Shown here piece after piece: positions 37,293 through 45,252 of a stretch of DNA of 64,000 nucleotides. A program made the position numbers and the translations under genes. How positions within the stretch are numbered: the stretch's first letter is position 1; every line of letters begins with the position of its first letter. Source of the stretch: Saccharothrix tamanrassetensis (GTDB lineage: Bacteria; Actinomycetota; Actinomycetes; Mycobacteriales; Pseudonocardiaceae); NCBI RefSeq assembly GCF_014203665.1, contig NZ_JACHJN010000006.1:310001-374000 (forward strand). Reading direction: 5' to 3'. The notes beneath the pieces are model-generated. The model ran no database searches. It worked only from the letters and a program-made list of their open reading frames with translations, and was not told where the DNA came from.

Positions 37293-38501
37293 TCAGAACA
37301 CCTCCGGGCAGTGTGGCTCGCGGTCGCCGGAAAACGCATGTGACAGGGGGTTCAGGGCACCCGGTGTGAGTTCACGCACCAGCTGCCCGCGCGCCAACGT
37401 GGACAGCCGCGTCCCACCGAGGAACGCCGCCCCGAGCGCCTGGATGTCCACGGCCACGTCCGGTGCCTCGTCCGACCGGCGCACCGACGCCTCGCCGCCC
37501 TTCACCGTCAGCCGCCAGCGACCGCCGTTCCACGGGCAGAACGAGTCGTCGACGTCCAGCACGGTGTCCACGTCCGACAGGTACCGGCGCAGCGGCAGCG
37601 CCCGGTCGACGTCCACGATCCGCACCCACAACGAGTCGCTGCGCATGCGCAACGCCAGTCGCGGGTCGGCCAGCAGGTGCACCAACGGGTCGTCGGACGC
37701 GGTGAAGAACTTCAGCTCACCGACCTGGTCGACGTCCAGCAGGTACCGGTAGAGCGCGGCGAACGCCTCGTCGGTCTCCGCGACCAGTTCGCGCACGTGC
37801 AGCTCGTTGCGGGGTCCGCGTTCCGGCCAGTCGTGCTTGACCCGGTACACCGCGTACCCCTGCGGGTGCAGCACGTACCGGTAGGCGGTCAGACCGTCGC
37901 GGTCGCGCTCCTCGTCGGCGAACTGGTGCAGCCAGTTGGCGTCGCTGCGGCTGAGCCAGCCGGTGCGACCGGGCCGGATCCGGTCGTACACCTCCTTCAT
38001 GAACAGCATCGCCTCGTCCGCGAGCACCTCGCGCACCCGCACGTCACCGGTGCTCACGCCCGGCCGGAACGCCGCGCCGCGCGGCACGGACAGCCGGGTG
38101 AACTCGGACGCCATGCCGTAGCCGAACCGCCCGTAGATGCCCGCCTCGGACGCCCACAGCGCGGCGAACGCCTCCTGCGGGCCCTCGTGCATGCCGTGCA
38201 GCTGGGCGGTCATCACCCTGGTCAGCACGCCGCGCCGGCGGTGACCGGGCTTCACGGCCACCGACGTGACCGCCGCGACCGGCTGCGGACCGCTGCCGGG
38301 CAGCGTCAGGTCGCGGGTCTGGATGCCACCGCCCCCGATCAGCTCGTCGCCGTCGAACACCGCGTGGTGGCGCTCCGGTTCGAACAGACCTCGCCACCGT
38401 TCGAGGAACTCCTCGCGGGCGTCGGAGAGGAACGCGTTGTCGACCATTCGCTGGAACGGCCCGAGCTCGTCGTGGTCCAAAGTGCGGAGGGTGAGCGCCA
38501 T
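37293..38501 (-). CDS. eis: GNAT N-acetyltransferase, Eis-like
   Basis: Eis-type acetyltransferase, 402 residues, same length as M. tuberculosis Eis, which acetylates aminoglycosides and protein lysines at many amines. Acetyl-CoA site VTSVAVKPGHRRRGVLTRVM (near 83-102), then IYGRFGYGMASEF, whose Tyr corresponds to the catalytic acid; middle GNAT-like fold; C-terminal SCP2-like domain. The chain ends in Phe, as Eis does, where its terminal carboxylate acts as base. ATG 38501, correcting a longer frame from 38615. Aminoglycoside activity is plausible but unproved. Confidence 0.9.
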   Translation of the reverse strand: MALTLRTLDHDELGPFQRMVDNAFLSDAREEFLERWRGLFEPERHHAVFDGDELIGGGGIQTRDLTLPGSGPQPVAAVTSVAVKPGHRRRGVLTRVMTAQLHGMHEGPQEAFAALWASEAGIYGRFGYGMASEFTRLSVPRGAAFRPGVSTGDVRVREVLADEAMLFMKEVYDRIRPGRTGWLSRSDANWLHQFADEERDRDGLTAYRYVLHPQGYAVYRVKHDWPERGPRNELHVRELVAETDEAFAALYRYLLDVDQVGELKFFTASDDPLVHLLADPRLALRMRSDSLWVRIVDVDRALPLRRYLSDVDTVLDVDDSFCPWNGGRWRLTVKGGEASVRRSDEAPDVAVDIQALGAAFLGGTRLSTLARGQLVRELTPGALNPLSHAFSGDREPHCPEVF

Positions 38502-38587
38502 GCGGTTGTTGATACGCCGCCGGCAGGGCAGACGCGATTCGATTTCAGGGGTCGCGGCCGGCGCGCGCGCTCGGACATGCTTCGCCG

Positions 38588-39307
38588 ATGGATGCACACG
38601 CGCTGGGCAGGGCACTCAGGACCGAGGCGGCGGCGCTCGCGGTGGCGGCGGACCTGGCGCCACGGGACCGCCTGGTGCCCGCCTGCCCCGGCATGACGGT
38701 GACCGAGCTGGTCCGGCACGTCGGCTCGGTGCACCGCCTGGTCACCCGGTGGGTCACCCGCGGCAGCCGGCCGACCGAGTGGCCACGCGAACCGAACGGC
38801 GCGGACCCCGTCGACTGGTACCGGATCGGCGCGGCGTCGCTGATCGCGGTGCTGAACCCGGCCCGCGCGTCCGAACCGGCCGCGACCTGGTGCCCGTGGG
38901 ACCGCACGCTCGGGTTCTGGCTGAGGCGGATGGCCCACGAGACGGCCGTGCACCGGGTGGACGCGCAGGCGGCGGTGGGCCTGGCCGCACCGCTGGAGCC
39001 CGCGTTGGCCGCCGACGGCATCGACGAGGTGCTGAAGCTGTGGCTGGGCTGCCACTTACCGCCCGGCGCGCACGCCGGCGGACGCGCGGTCACACTGCGC
39101 GTACCGGGCCGCGAGTGGACCGTCGCGCTGCACGAACAGGTGGTGGACTTCTGCCCGGCCGCCGACCCGGCCGTGGTGGTGACCGGCTCGGCCTCGGCCG
39201 TGGACCTGTGGCTGTGGGGACGAGCCCCGGTGACCGGGCTGTCGATCGAGGGTGACGAGGCCGTGGCGCACGCCCTCCGGGCAGCCGTCGCCGCCGCGAC
39301 CGGCTAG
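38588..39307 (+). CDS. Maleylpyruvate isomerase-family mycothiol-dependent enzyme
   Basis: Protein of 239 residues of the MDMPI/DinB-like family. N-terminal four-helix metal-binding domain with CPGMTVTELVRHVGSVHRLVTRWV and the RMAHETAVHRVDAQ His motif (near 116-130); a C-terminal MDMPI domain ending VAHALRAAVA. Family members use mycothiol for isomerisation or thiol transfer; many have unknown substrates. Divergent from eis, with an 86-nt gap. ATG 38588. Confidence 0.85.
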   Translation: MDAHALGRALRTEAAALAVAADLAPRDRLVPACPGMTVTELVRHVGSVHRLVTRWVTRGSRPTEWPREPNGADPVDWYRIGAASLIAVLNPARASEPAATWCPWDRTLGFWLRRMAHETAVHRVDAQAAVGLAAPLEPALAADGIDEVLKLWLGCHLPPGAHAGGRAVTLRVPGREWTVALHEQVVDFCPAADPAVVVTGSASAVDLWLWGRAPVTGLSIEGDEAVAHALRAAVAAATG

Positions 39308-39420
39308 CGGTCCTCGACGCCGCAGCACCGTGACACGCCGGCACGTTGCCGTCCGTGACCGCGCCCGGCCGTCATCGGGCAGAGCGCTACCGCGTGTCGC
39401 CGGCCCACGCAGGGCGGGGG

Positions 39421-39759
39421 CTACCCGGGCGGCCAGGTCAGTCGCCGACCACCGAGCACGTGGCAGTGCACGTGGAACACGGTCTGCCCGCCGTCCCGCC
39501 CGGTGTTGAACACCAGTCGGTACCCGTCCTCGGCGATGCCCTCGGCCTTCGCCACGTGGTGCGCGGCCTGCAACACCTGGCCCGCCGTCAGTGGGTCGAG
39601 GTCGCCGACCTCCCGGTGGTGCTCCTTGGGGATCACCAGCACGTGCGTCGGCGCCTGCGGGTTGATGTCGTGGAACGCGAGCACGGTGTCCGTCTGGTGG
39701 ACAACACGCGCCGGAACGCTGCCCGCAACGATGCGGCAGAAGAGGCAATCGGCGGTCAC
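39421..39759 (-). CDS. HIT family nucleotide hydrolase
   Basis: Histidine-triad protein of 112 residues that hydrolyses nucleotidyl phosphoramidates and similar adenylates. Zn-ribbon-like DCLFCRIV at the start, FHDINPQAPTHVLVIPKEH in the middle, and the catalytic FHVHCHVLGGRRL triad (His-x-His-x-His) at the end. GTG 39759 has a TACGAT -10 with 6 nt between (complement of 39766-39771), so the message is probably leaderless. Monocistronic. Confidence 0.93.
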   Translation of the reverse strand: MTADCLFCRIVAGSVPARVVHQTDTVLAFHDINPQAPTHVLVIPKEHHREVGDLDPLTAGQVLQAAHHVAKAEGIAEDGYRLVFNTGRDGGQTVFHVHCHVLGGRRLTWPPG

Positions 39760-39788
39760 ACTGCCATCGTAGGGCGCACACTTGGTCG

Positions 39789-39908
39789 ATGACGCGCTCG
39801 AAACTGCGGGTGATCCTGAGATGCCTGGTGACCTTCACCATCGGCTTCCTCATGGTGCTGCTGGCGGTCCGTCTCGGCGAGGTCCTGTGGCGCGCGGTGA
39901 TCTCTTAG
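39789..39908 (+). CDS. Small single-TM membrane protein (39 aa)
   Basis: ATG 39789 to TAG 39908 encodes 39 residues: a basic start (MTRSKLRVILRCL), one hydrophobic helix (VTFTIGFLMVLLAVRLG) and EVLWRAVIS. It sits 30 nt from the divergent HIT start. Too short for most gene callers. GC3 bias and the clean amphipathic plan support translation. Function unknown. Confidence 0.55.
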   Translation: MTRSKLRVILRCLVTFTIGFLMVLLAVRLGEVLWRAVIS

Positions 39909-39913
39909 CCGGG

Positions 39914-40251
39914 TCAACCCGTTACGAAGCAGAACTCGTTGCCCGCAGGATCGAGCATGACCTGAAACTGCCGTGCTCATCGGTCATCACGTCACCCGCC
40001 ACAACAGCCCCCAGACCGACCGCTTCCGTTGTGGCGGAGGGAATGTCGTCGACGACGACGTCCAGGTGCAACCGGTTCTTCACCGTCTTGGCCTCGGGAA
40101 CGGGCTGGAACAGGAGACGAGGCCACCCCGGCGGCTCGACGTACGTCCACCCGTCGGGTCGTTCGACCGGCGTCCCACCCAGCAGGGAGCCCCAGAACTC
40201 CGCCACCTCCGCCGTCCGGCGGCAGTCCACCACGATCTGACCGAGTCGCAT
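39914..40251 (-). pseudogene. VOC/glyoxalase-family protein, frameshifted near 39968-39974
   Basis: From ATG 40251 (MRLGQIVVDCRRTAEVAEFW) the frame follows a VOC/glyoxalase protein through FQPVPEAKTVKNRLHLDVVVDD to about GDVMTDEHG, then loses homology. One base out of frame, the family C-terminus QVMLDPAGNEFCFVTG is intact up to TGA at 39914. The total length is one base short of 113 codons, so a single-base loss near 39968-39974 separates the halves. This may be a real null mutation or an assembly error. VOC proteins bind metal and act on small molecules or antibiotics; no function can be assigned. Confidence 0.75.
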
Positions 40252-40358
40252 GGGTCCATGATGTGTGATCTCGGACCTGACCGGCAGGTGCTTCCCCGGA
40301 GGCCGGCGCGCCGTCCACACAGGACGGTCCGCGAGCGATCCACCGGCGAGAAGAGACC

Positions 40359-40401
40359 AGAGCGGGTGACGGGAATCGAACCCGCATGACCAGCTTGGAA
40401 G
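40359..40401. other. att site, cargo side of the AICE
   Basis: 43 bp identical to 50750-50792, reproducing the 3' half of tRNA-Gly without its 5' half. It is therefore a duplicated attachment core, not a tRNA gene. Flanking bases differ from those at the other end, marking the limits of identity. Confidence 0.93.
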
Positions 40402-40709
40402 TGCGGCGTCAACCCCAGCTCACCGCTGCTCACCTGCGCTTGACCTGGCTCCGGTTGTCCGCTGTTGACCCATCTTGACCTGGGCTAATCGCACGTCAAT
40501 CGCACGTGGCTCGCTGAGCGTGCAGGCTACTCGTTGTGCGCCCGAGGCGACTGCCAAGGCGCCCTCGTCCTGGCGAGTTGACCCTCGACACAAACAGAAC
40601 GTCATCAGAGGTTGCGGCCGTTCGGGTGAAGAACACGCCGTCCGAGTAGCGCGTAGGCATGGGGCGTCGATTGGACTACCGACGCTGGCTCCATGCTCAA
40701 GGAGGCGCT
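40402..40709. other. AICE end region with integrase arm-type repeats
   Basis: About 300 nt without a gene. It holds two CTTGACCTGG words (40439-40448, 40474-40483), GCTGTTGACC (40461-40470) and a 22-bp motif at 40485-40506, all of which have counterparts at the integrase end. These look like integrase/Xis arm sites. SD GGAGG for the DUF2188 gene is at 40701-40705. Confidence 0.55.
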
Positions 40710-40949
40710 ATGGGTGACGACGATCGGCACGTGGTTCCCAACCCCGAGGGTGGTTGGGACGTGCGGAAGCCGGATGCTGCGCGGGCAAGCGGCCACTTCG
40801 ACACGCAGGCCGAAGCCACGGCACGGGCGCGTGAGATCGTCGCCAACACCGGCGGTGACGCGATCATTCATGGCCGCGACGGCCGGATCCGCTCCCGGGA
40901 CACCTCCCCGAAGGGGAACGACCCGAACCCCCCTCGCGACAAGCACTGA
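40710..40949 (+). CDS. DUF2188 domain protein
   Basis: Protein of 79 residues. VVPNPEGGWDVRKPDAARASGHFDTQAEATARAREI followed by GGDAIIHGRDGRIRSRDT is the DUF2188 pattern, a small alpha/beta domain of unknown activity common in actinomycetes and on mobile elements. I chose ATG 40710 with GGAGG 4 nt upstream. First gene inside the att site. Confidence 0.8.
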   Translation: MGDDDRHVVPNPEGGWDVRKPDAARASGHFDTQAEATARAREIVANTGGDAIIHGRDGRIRSRDTSPKGNDPNPPRDKH

Positions 40950-41284
40950 CGAAGCGGTGGCAAGGCGGCGAAGCCGTCGCGGCAGCCGATCGCCGTGCCC
41001 AGCCCGACTGAGTCGAGTAACCGCGCGATCGTCCCGACTGGCGAGCTGCCGAAGCTGTAGGGACCTGCGCCCGTTAGTCAAAGCGCCGCCGCCCCGGCCA
41101 CATGCACCGACTCCGCGCACGGCCGGCGGGCGGAGCGAAGCGGGAGCCCGGCGTGCCGTGATGCGGGGAGTCGGTGCCAACGTGAGTCCAGACCGCCGAC
41201 GCGCTGCCGCAGGCGGCGCGCCTTGATCCCGTAGAGGAGAATTCGGCAGTAGGTCTTGGTGTCCAACAGATCTTCGGAGGCGCT
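40950..41284. other. Gene-free interval between DUF2188 and the cargo pair
   Basis: About 335 nt, GC-rich at first and AT-richer from about 41230. Contains GGCGGGCGGAGCGAAGCGGG (about 41126-41145) and other purine-rich words but no gene I can support. The final part is the leader of the cargo gene, with GGAGG at 41276-41280. Confidence 0.5.
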
Positions 41285-42181
41285 GTGATCACGAGGACAA
41301 AGAAGAAGACGGTGCAGTTCTTTGAGGTGGTGGCGCAGGACGGCACACGCCTAGCGCAACCGTACCCATGGCCGGAGATCCTTGCCGACTTGGCTAAGCA
41401 GCCTGCGGCTGATTGCAAGCATGTTGTTGCAGGAGTGGATCATTGGGGGCGCGTATACACCTACGAGGAGGAGGATCATTTCATTCTGGTTCGCCTCGTA
41501 GAGGAAGGTGTATCGTCATTTGATATTTCGACCGAGTCGTTCATTGACATTGAGTCAAATGCTGCTAACCCTTACGTCGAGTTGTCGATCGCCAAGTTTC
41601 TGCCGAATTCTAATATCTTCGGCTTCGTTCTGGGCTCGAACGGCTCTTCGCGGGTAGGCTCAATGGAGCGTTGGATCAATGCTCATAAAATGTTTCAAGG
41701 TGAAGTCGCGATCGTGCCACTTGTGAGCAAGCGGGCATTGGACAAGATCCGGGCGGCCGAGGAAGCGAAGCTCCTGACTGTCCGTCTTGACCAAGATCAT
41801 GTCAGCTCGATCGGGACTCAGAGCGGTCTTTATAGCGTTCTGAAGGACATCGAAGAGTCTCATGGAAGTGTTGATATCGAGTTGACTATACGAGCGAAGG
41901 GGCGGGTTGATGAAGAGCGTAGAGAAGAGCGGATGGGTATAGTGCGGACGGCAAAGTCTATGATCCGTGCGCCTTTTTCGCGAGCCGTGGTGGAACTTGT
42001 AAACTATGATAGCAAGGGGAAGCCGCATATCGAAAAGGTTGACTTCCTAAATCACCTTCTGGCTACCAAGATGAACGTCAGTGTTACCGACAAAGAAGGA
42101 AATCCGGTCCGGATCCCCTCGGCAATCAGTGCGATAAACAAGGCGGCGGAGAAGCTTAGGGTTGACCTCGCCGACTCTTAA
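41285..42181 (+). CDS. AT-richer cargo protein, unknown (possible DUF6731-like)
   Basis: Cytosolic protein of 298 residues with base composition much less GC-rich than the rest of the window, implying recent transfer. N-terminal half: TVQFFEVVAQDGTRLAQPYPW and a middle beta-rich part (HFILVRLVEEGVSSFDIS). A charged helical segment is RVDEERREERMGIVRTAKSM, and the C-terminus is VVELVNYDSKGKPHIEKVDFLN then RIPSAISAINKAAEKL. This end resembles DUF6731-type proteins, but I cannot confirm it. GTG 41285 with GGAGG 4 nt upstream. The neighbour is a membrane protein; a sensor or effector pair is possible. Confidence 0.7.
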   Translation: MITRTKKKTVQFFEVVAQDGTRLAQPYPWPEILADLAKQPAADCKHVVAGVDHWGRVYTYEEEDHFILVRLVEEGVSSFDISTESFIDIESNAANPYVELSIAKFLPNSNIFGFVLGSNGSSRVGSMERWINAHKMFQGEVAIVPLVSKRALDKIRAAEEAKLLTVRLDQDHVSSIGTQSGLYSVLKDIEESHGSVDIELTIRAKGRVDEERREERMGIVRTAKSMIRAPFSRAVVELVNYDSKGKPHIEKVDFLNHLLATKMNVSVTDKEGNPVRIPSAISAINKAAEKLRVDLADS

Positions 42182-42253
42182 AAATGATCTTGTCGGTGGT
42201 GGGCGGTAGAGTCTACCTGGTAGACCCGGCTCGCGGTTGAAGGGTGGCATGAG

Positions 42254-42853
42254 ATGCCGAACGTGTCGAATGAGCGAGGGCTCGTTTCGCGAGTGAGGGC
42301 ATCCGTATTGGACTTCTGGTCCAACCATCCTGCAGCTGATCTCGCTACGGCCGCGATGGTGGTCGGTGGCCATGTCCTCCTCGTCTACCACTTCAAGCAT
42401 GGAAATATTTTGTCTTGGGCGGATCAGCAGCAACGGCTCGCAATATACGCAGCTGGCGCAGGAATCATGTCGCTTATCGCGGGTTTTGCCGGTAATGGAG
42501 TAACTCAGTATGGTGGCGCCTCCAGTCGACTGATCGCTCAGATTCGTAAACGCTATGGCGCTACTCTGCGGAAGAACTGGGTAAGCATTATCTCGTGGCT
42601 TCTTGCGTGTGCGATTCTCTGTATTGTCGCTATGGCGGTCGATTCGAAAGACGGTCCACGTGCTTCTGAGTGGATATTCGAGGTGGCACTATGCGTGGCT
42701 GTTGTAAAGTTCGCTCGTCTGGTATTTCTCTTCGCTTTGATTCTGAAATCGCTCGATGCTGACCTCGTTAGAGGCGATGTGCTGCGGAAGACTAACCCTG
42801 CTTGGATACCGGGCGCTTCGCGTGATGAATATAGAAGCAAGCCAGAGGTTTAG
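42254..42853 (+). CDS. Multi-TM cargo membrane protein, unknown
   Basis: Protein of 199 residues with three or four TM segments: ATAAMVVGGHVLLVYHF (about 30-47), LAIYAAGAGIMSLIAGFAG (about 62-80), WVSIISWLLACAILCIVAMAV (about 108-128) and IFEVALCVAVVKFARLVFLFALIL (about 140-163). Short soluble ends. GC content is low as in the previous gene, 72 nt upstream, suggesting they arrived together. ATG 42254 with AAGGGTGG upstream. No family recognised; a membrane effector of a two-gene system is one possibility. Confidence 0.72.
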   Translation: MPNVSNERGLVSRVRASVLDFWSNHPAADLATAAMVVGGHVLLVYHFKHGNILSWADQQQRLAIYAAGAGIMSLIAGFAGNGVTQYGGASSRLIAQIRKRYGATLRKNWVSIISWLLACAILCIVAMAVDSKDGPRASEWIFEVALCVAVVKFARLVFLFALILKSLDADLVRGDVLRKTNPAWIPGASRDEYRSKPEV

Positions 42854-42855
42854 CT

Positions 42856-43413
42856 GTGCTACTGGACGCCTTGGCCTACGACGTGGCTCGTCGCTATCTG
42901 TCGCATTTGCCGCGCAGGTGGTCCCATGTGCGCGGTGTGGCCGCTAGGGTATTGTGGTGCGGCAAGGTGCTTCAGGGCTCGGATTTTCGCCTACTTGTTG
43001 CGGCTGCATATTTGCATGATATCGGTTACGCCCCTCAATTGGTTGATACTGGTCTCCATGCTCTTGATGGCGCTAGGTTTTTGCGAAGAATGGGCTTTCC
43101 CGATCGTCTTTGTGCGCTTATTGCGCACCACTCGTGTGCGATGGGTGAGGCGAGGCTTCGCGGGCTTTCCTCGCAACTTGCAGAGTGGGTGGACGAGCAG
43201 ACACCACTCCGAGACGCCCTGTGGTGGGCGGACATGACGACTGGACCGGATGGCGGCATGATTAGCGTTCACGGTCGAATTGCTGAGATCCAAGAGCGAT
43301 ATGGACCGGGAGACCTAGTGACAAGCTCCATCCGCCAAGCGGAGCCTGAATTGCTTGCTGCGGTTGAACGTACGGAGGCTCGATTGCGGGCCGCTGGCGT
43401 CGAGGTTAGGTGA
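42856..43413 (+). CDS. HD-domain protein
   Basis: Predicted metal-dependent phosphohydrolase, 185 residues. HD motif in the RWSHVRGVAARV helix and AAYLHDIGYAPQL (near 50-60), then IAHHSCAMGEA and the DALWWADMTTGPDG third metal region. HD proteins occur next to NUDIX and XRE genes in AICEs, where their substrates are unknown. GTG 42856 is 2 nt after the membrane protein stop. GC content intermediate. Confidence 0.85.
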   Translation: MLLDALAYDVARRYLSHLPRRWSHVRGVAARVLWCGKVLQGSDFRLLVAAAYLHDIGYAPQLVDTGLHALDGARFLRRMGFPDRLCALIAHHSCAMGEARLRGLSSQLAEWVDEQTPLRDALWWADMTTGPDGGMISVHGRIAEIQERYGPGDLVTSSIRQAEPELLAAVERTEARLRAAGVEVR

Positions 43414-43876
43414 AGTAGGGTTCGGTGCGGTTGCTTAGGCCGTGTTCGATGCGTAGGCGGATTGATGGGTGGATGTCTAGGTCGGGTAGGCGGTTAGGCT
43501 CTACCCAGAGGACTTCTTTGGATTCGTTGCTTGTGCGCAGCTCACCTCCGATGGGTTGAGCGCGGAAGCAGATGGAGAACTCCTGGCGGACCTCACCGTC
43601 GTCGTAGGCGATTACGTGGTTGGGGTTGGAGTACAGGCCGACCAGGCCGGTTACCTCGACGTGGATGCCGGTTTCCTCCTCGACCTCGCGCACGACCGCT
43701 TGGGCGAGGGTTTCGCCTACGTCCTGGCCGCCGCCGGGGATGGCGTACTTGTCGTTGTCGGTGCGCCGGATCATGAGGAGGCGTCCGGTGGGGTCCTGGA
43801 CGATGGCGCTGACGGCTACGCGGATGCTGTTCGGCTTCGGGGCGTTCGGATCGTTGAGGTAGTCGGTCCTGGTCAT
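43406..43876 (-). CDS. NUDIX hydrolase (AICE-borne)
   Basis: Protein of 156 residues cleaving nucleoside-diphosphate-linked or similar substrates. The Nudix box reads GGGQDVGETLAQAVVREVEEETGI in pattern (about 48-71; G-x5-E-x7-REVxEE-x-G). NUDIX genes are a recurrent AICE feature. It converges with the HD gene, overlapping by 8 nt, and is 12 nt from the XRE gene stop on the same strand, so it is probably cotranscribed with it. Confidence 0.9.
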   Translation of the reverse strand: MTRTDYLNDPNAPKPNSIRVAVSAIVQDPTGRLLMIRRTDNDKYAIPGGGQDVGETLAQAVVREVEEETGIHVEVTGLVGLYSNPNHVIAYDDGEVRQEFSICFRAQPIGGELRTSNESKEVLWVEPNRLPDLDIHPSIRLRIEHGLSNRTEPYFT

Positions 43877-43888
43877 GGTTCGACCTTG

Positions 43889-44632
43889 TCAGAAGGTGGC
43901 GCGCTTCGCGCCTGCCCAGACGGTCTCCAGGCTCTCGGAGTAGGTCTCGAAGAGGTCGCCGGCGGACAGGCGGCGCAGGTGGAGTGCGGGGGCGTGGGCA
44001 CCGGGGAAGCCGTAGACGTGGGTATTGACGATCATCTCGTCGTCGAAGCGGAAGACGGAGTTGTAGAGGGTCGTCTTGTGTAGGCGAACCTCGATGCCGG
44101 GGACCTCGGCCAGCGGGCGGACGAAGGCCAGGGCGTTGCGGATGCGGGCGGCGACCGTGCCCTTGCCCAGCTGCTCCTCCTCGCTGCGACGGGCGGCCTC
44201 GCGGGCGGCGGGGTCGCCGAACAGGAGGCGGACGCGGGTGCCGTTCTCGGCCTTGGTGCGTAGCTCCTTGGCGAAGGTGGGGCGTTCGACCAGGAAAAGA
44301 GCGGCCAGCGACAAGACCTCGATGTGTTCGGTGGCGTCGTTGAGGAGGCGGTCCCAAAGGTCGGCCGGGATGTTGTTGCGGTGCGGGTAGACCTTGACCA
44401 CCTCGGATTCGGCGATCTCCGCCTTGCGCTCGGTGGCCACGGCGTCGGGCCAGAGGTAGTTCTCGGTCTCGCGGACCATCGACGCGATGGTGTGGCGGTG
44501 GCGAGGGTAGGGGATGCGGCCCTTGGTGATCCACCGCTCGACGGTCTTGGGGTCCACGCCGGTCGCGCGGGCCACGTGGTCGAGGTCCAGGCCGTTGCGG
44601 AGGAGGGCTTCGCGTAGGCGTTCGTTGGCCAT
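43889..44632 (-). CDS. XRE-family regulator with C-terminal phospholipase D-like domain
   Basis: Protein of 247 residues. Residues 1-50 form an HTH (LREALLRNGLDLDHVARATG, VDPKTVERWITKGR); residues 80-247 form a domain like those in AICE-linked regulators (EHIEVLSLAALFLVERP, RVRLLFGDPAAREAA, GIEVRLHKTTLYNSVFRFDDEMIVNTH), reminiscent of a PLD-fold sensor but without a classical HKD motif. Probably controls transfer or replication genes divergently transcribed from 44796. Palindrome 44659-44686 next to its start is the likely operator. Confidence 0.82.
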   Translation of the reverse strand: MANERLREALLRNGLDLDHVARATGVDPKTVERWITKGRIPYPRHRHTIASMVRETENYLWPDAVATERKAEIAESEVVKVYPHRNNIPADLWDRLLNDATEHIEVLSLAALFLVERPTFAKELRTKAENGTRVRLLFGDPAAREAARRSEEEQLGKGTVAARIRNALAFVRPLAEVPGIEVRLHKTTLYNSVFRFDDEMIVNTHVYGFPGAHAPALHLRRLSAGDLFETYSESLETVWAGAKRATF

Positions 44633-44658
44633 GTGGACCTCCGTGTGGAGACGAGTAG

Positions 44659-44686
44659 GGACGTCTTCAAGCTAGCGGAGACGTCC
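44659..44686. promoter_or_regulatory. Candidate operator: 8-bp inverted repeat with 12-nt spacer
   Basis: GGACGTCT (44659-44666) and AGACGTCC (44679-44686), centred between the XRE gene and pra. Each arm holds a GACGTC palindrome, a plausible site for an HTH dimer. Confidence 0.5.
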
Positions 44687-44795
44687 GTAGAAGTCCCGCT
44701 ATGCGGTGCTTGCGTCCCGCTGATTTGCGGAGAGTGGTCGTTGTCGAGATGCCGGGCAGACGGTCCGGCCGACGCCGTTGAAGAGGAGTACGACG

Positions 44796-45248
44796 GTGGC
44801 GATCACGGGTGGGAGCAGGCTCCCCACGACGCATGACTTCGTCTTCCCGCGTGGTGCGTTGGTGATGGGTGTTGAGCCGGTGCTGAAGTTCCAGTCGGCT
44901 GAGGAGCGGGCGAAGGGGTTGCCGGTTCAGCAGGAGACGGACAAAGAGTCCGGACTGTTGGTGTGGTCGGTGCTGGTGATCGACCAGGCGGCGGAGCGCA
45001 AGGCGGACGCGGTGGTCACGGTGAAGATCGCCGCACCTCACCAGCCGGTTCCGCCGGAGGCGATTCCGGGGACGGACGTGCGGCCGGTGGTGTTCGAGGG
45101 GCTGACGGTCACGCCCTGGATTGACGACAAGGCTTGCCGGGGCAGTCACGGGGGTGAGCGGCACCGGTGCCGGGCGAAGCTCGGGTACAGCCTGCGGGCG
45201 TCGGCCATGAAGCCGGTCGTCGTCAAGACCACGTCCAAGGCCGCGTGA
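44796..45248 (+). CDS. pra: Plasmid replication, integration and excision activator (Pra-like)
   Basis: Protein of 150 residues, homologous by pattern to Pra, the pSAM2 activator that switches on replication, integration and excision genes. Hallmarks: MAITGGSRLPTTHDFVFPRGALVMG, KESGLLVWSVLVID, KADAVVTVKIAAPHQPVPPEA, PVVFEGLTVTPWIDD. A Cys/His/Arg-rich insertion (KACRGSHGGERHRCRAKLG) sits before the family tail YSLRA and is unusual. GTG 44796 with GAGGAG upstream; TTG 44778 is an alternative. Divergent from the XRE gene. Confidence 0.85.
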   Translation: MAITGGSRLPTTHDFVFPRGALVMGVEPVLKFQSAEERAKGLPVQQETDKESGLLVWSVLVIDQAAERKADAVVTVKIAAPHQPVPPEAIPGTDVRPVVFEGLTVTPWIDDKACRGSHGGERHRCRAKLGYSLRASAMKPVVVKTTSKAA

Positions 45249-45252
45249 CCGC

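Noticed and set aside
40359-40401. Second tRNA-Gly gene
   Set aside because: Only the 3' half is present, identical to the att core; no 5' acceptor or D-arm.
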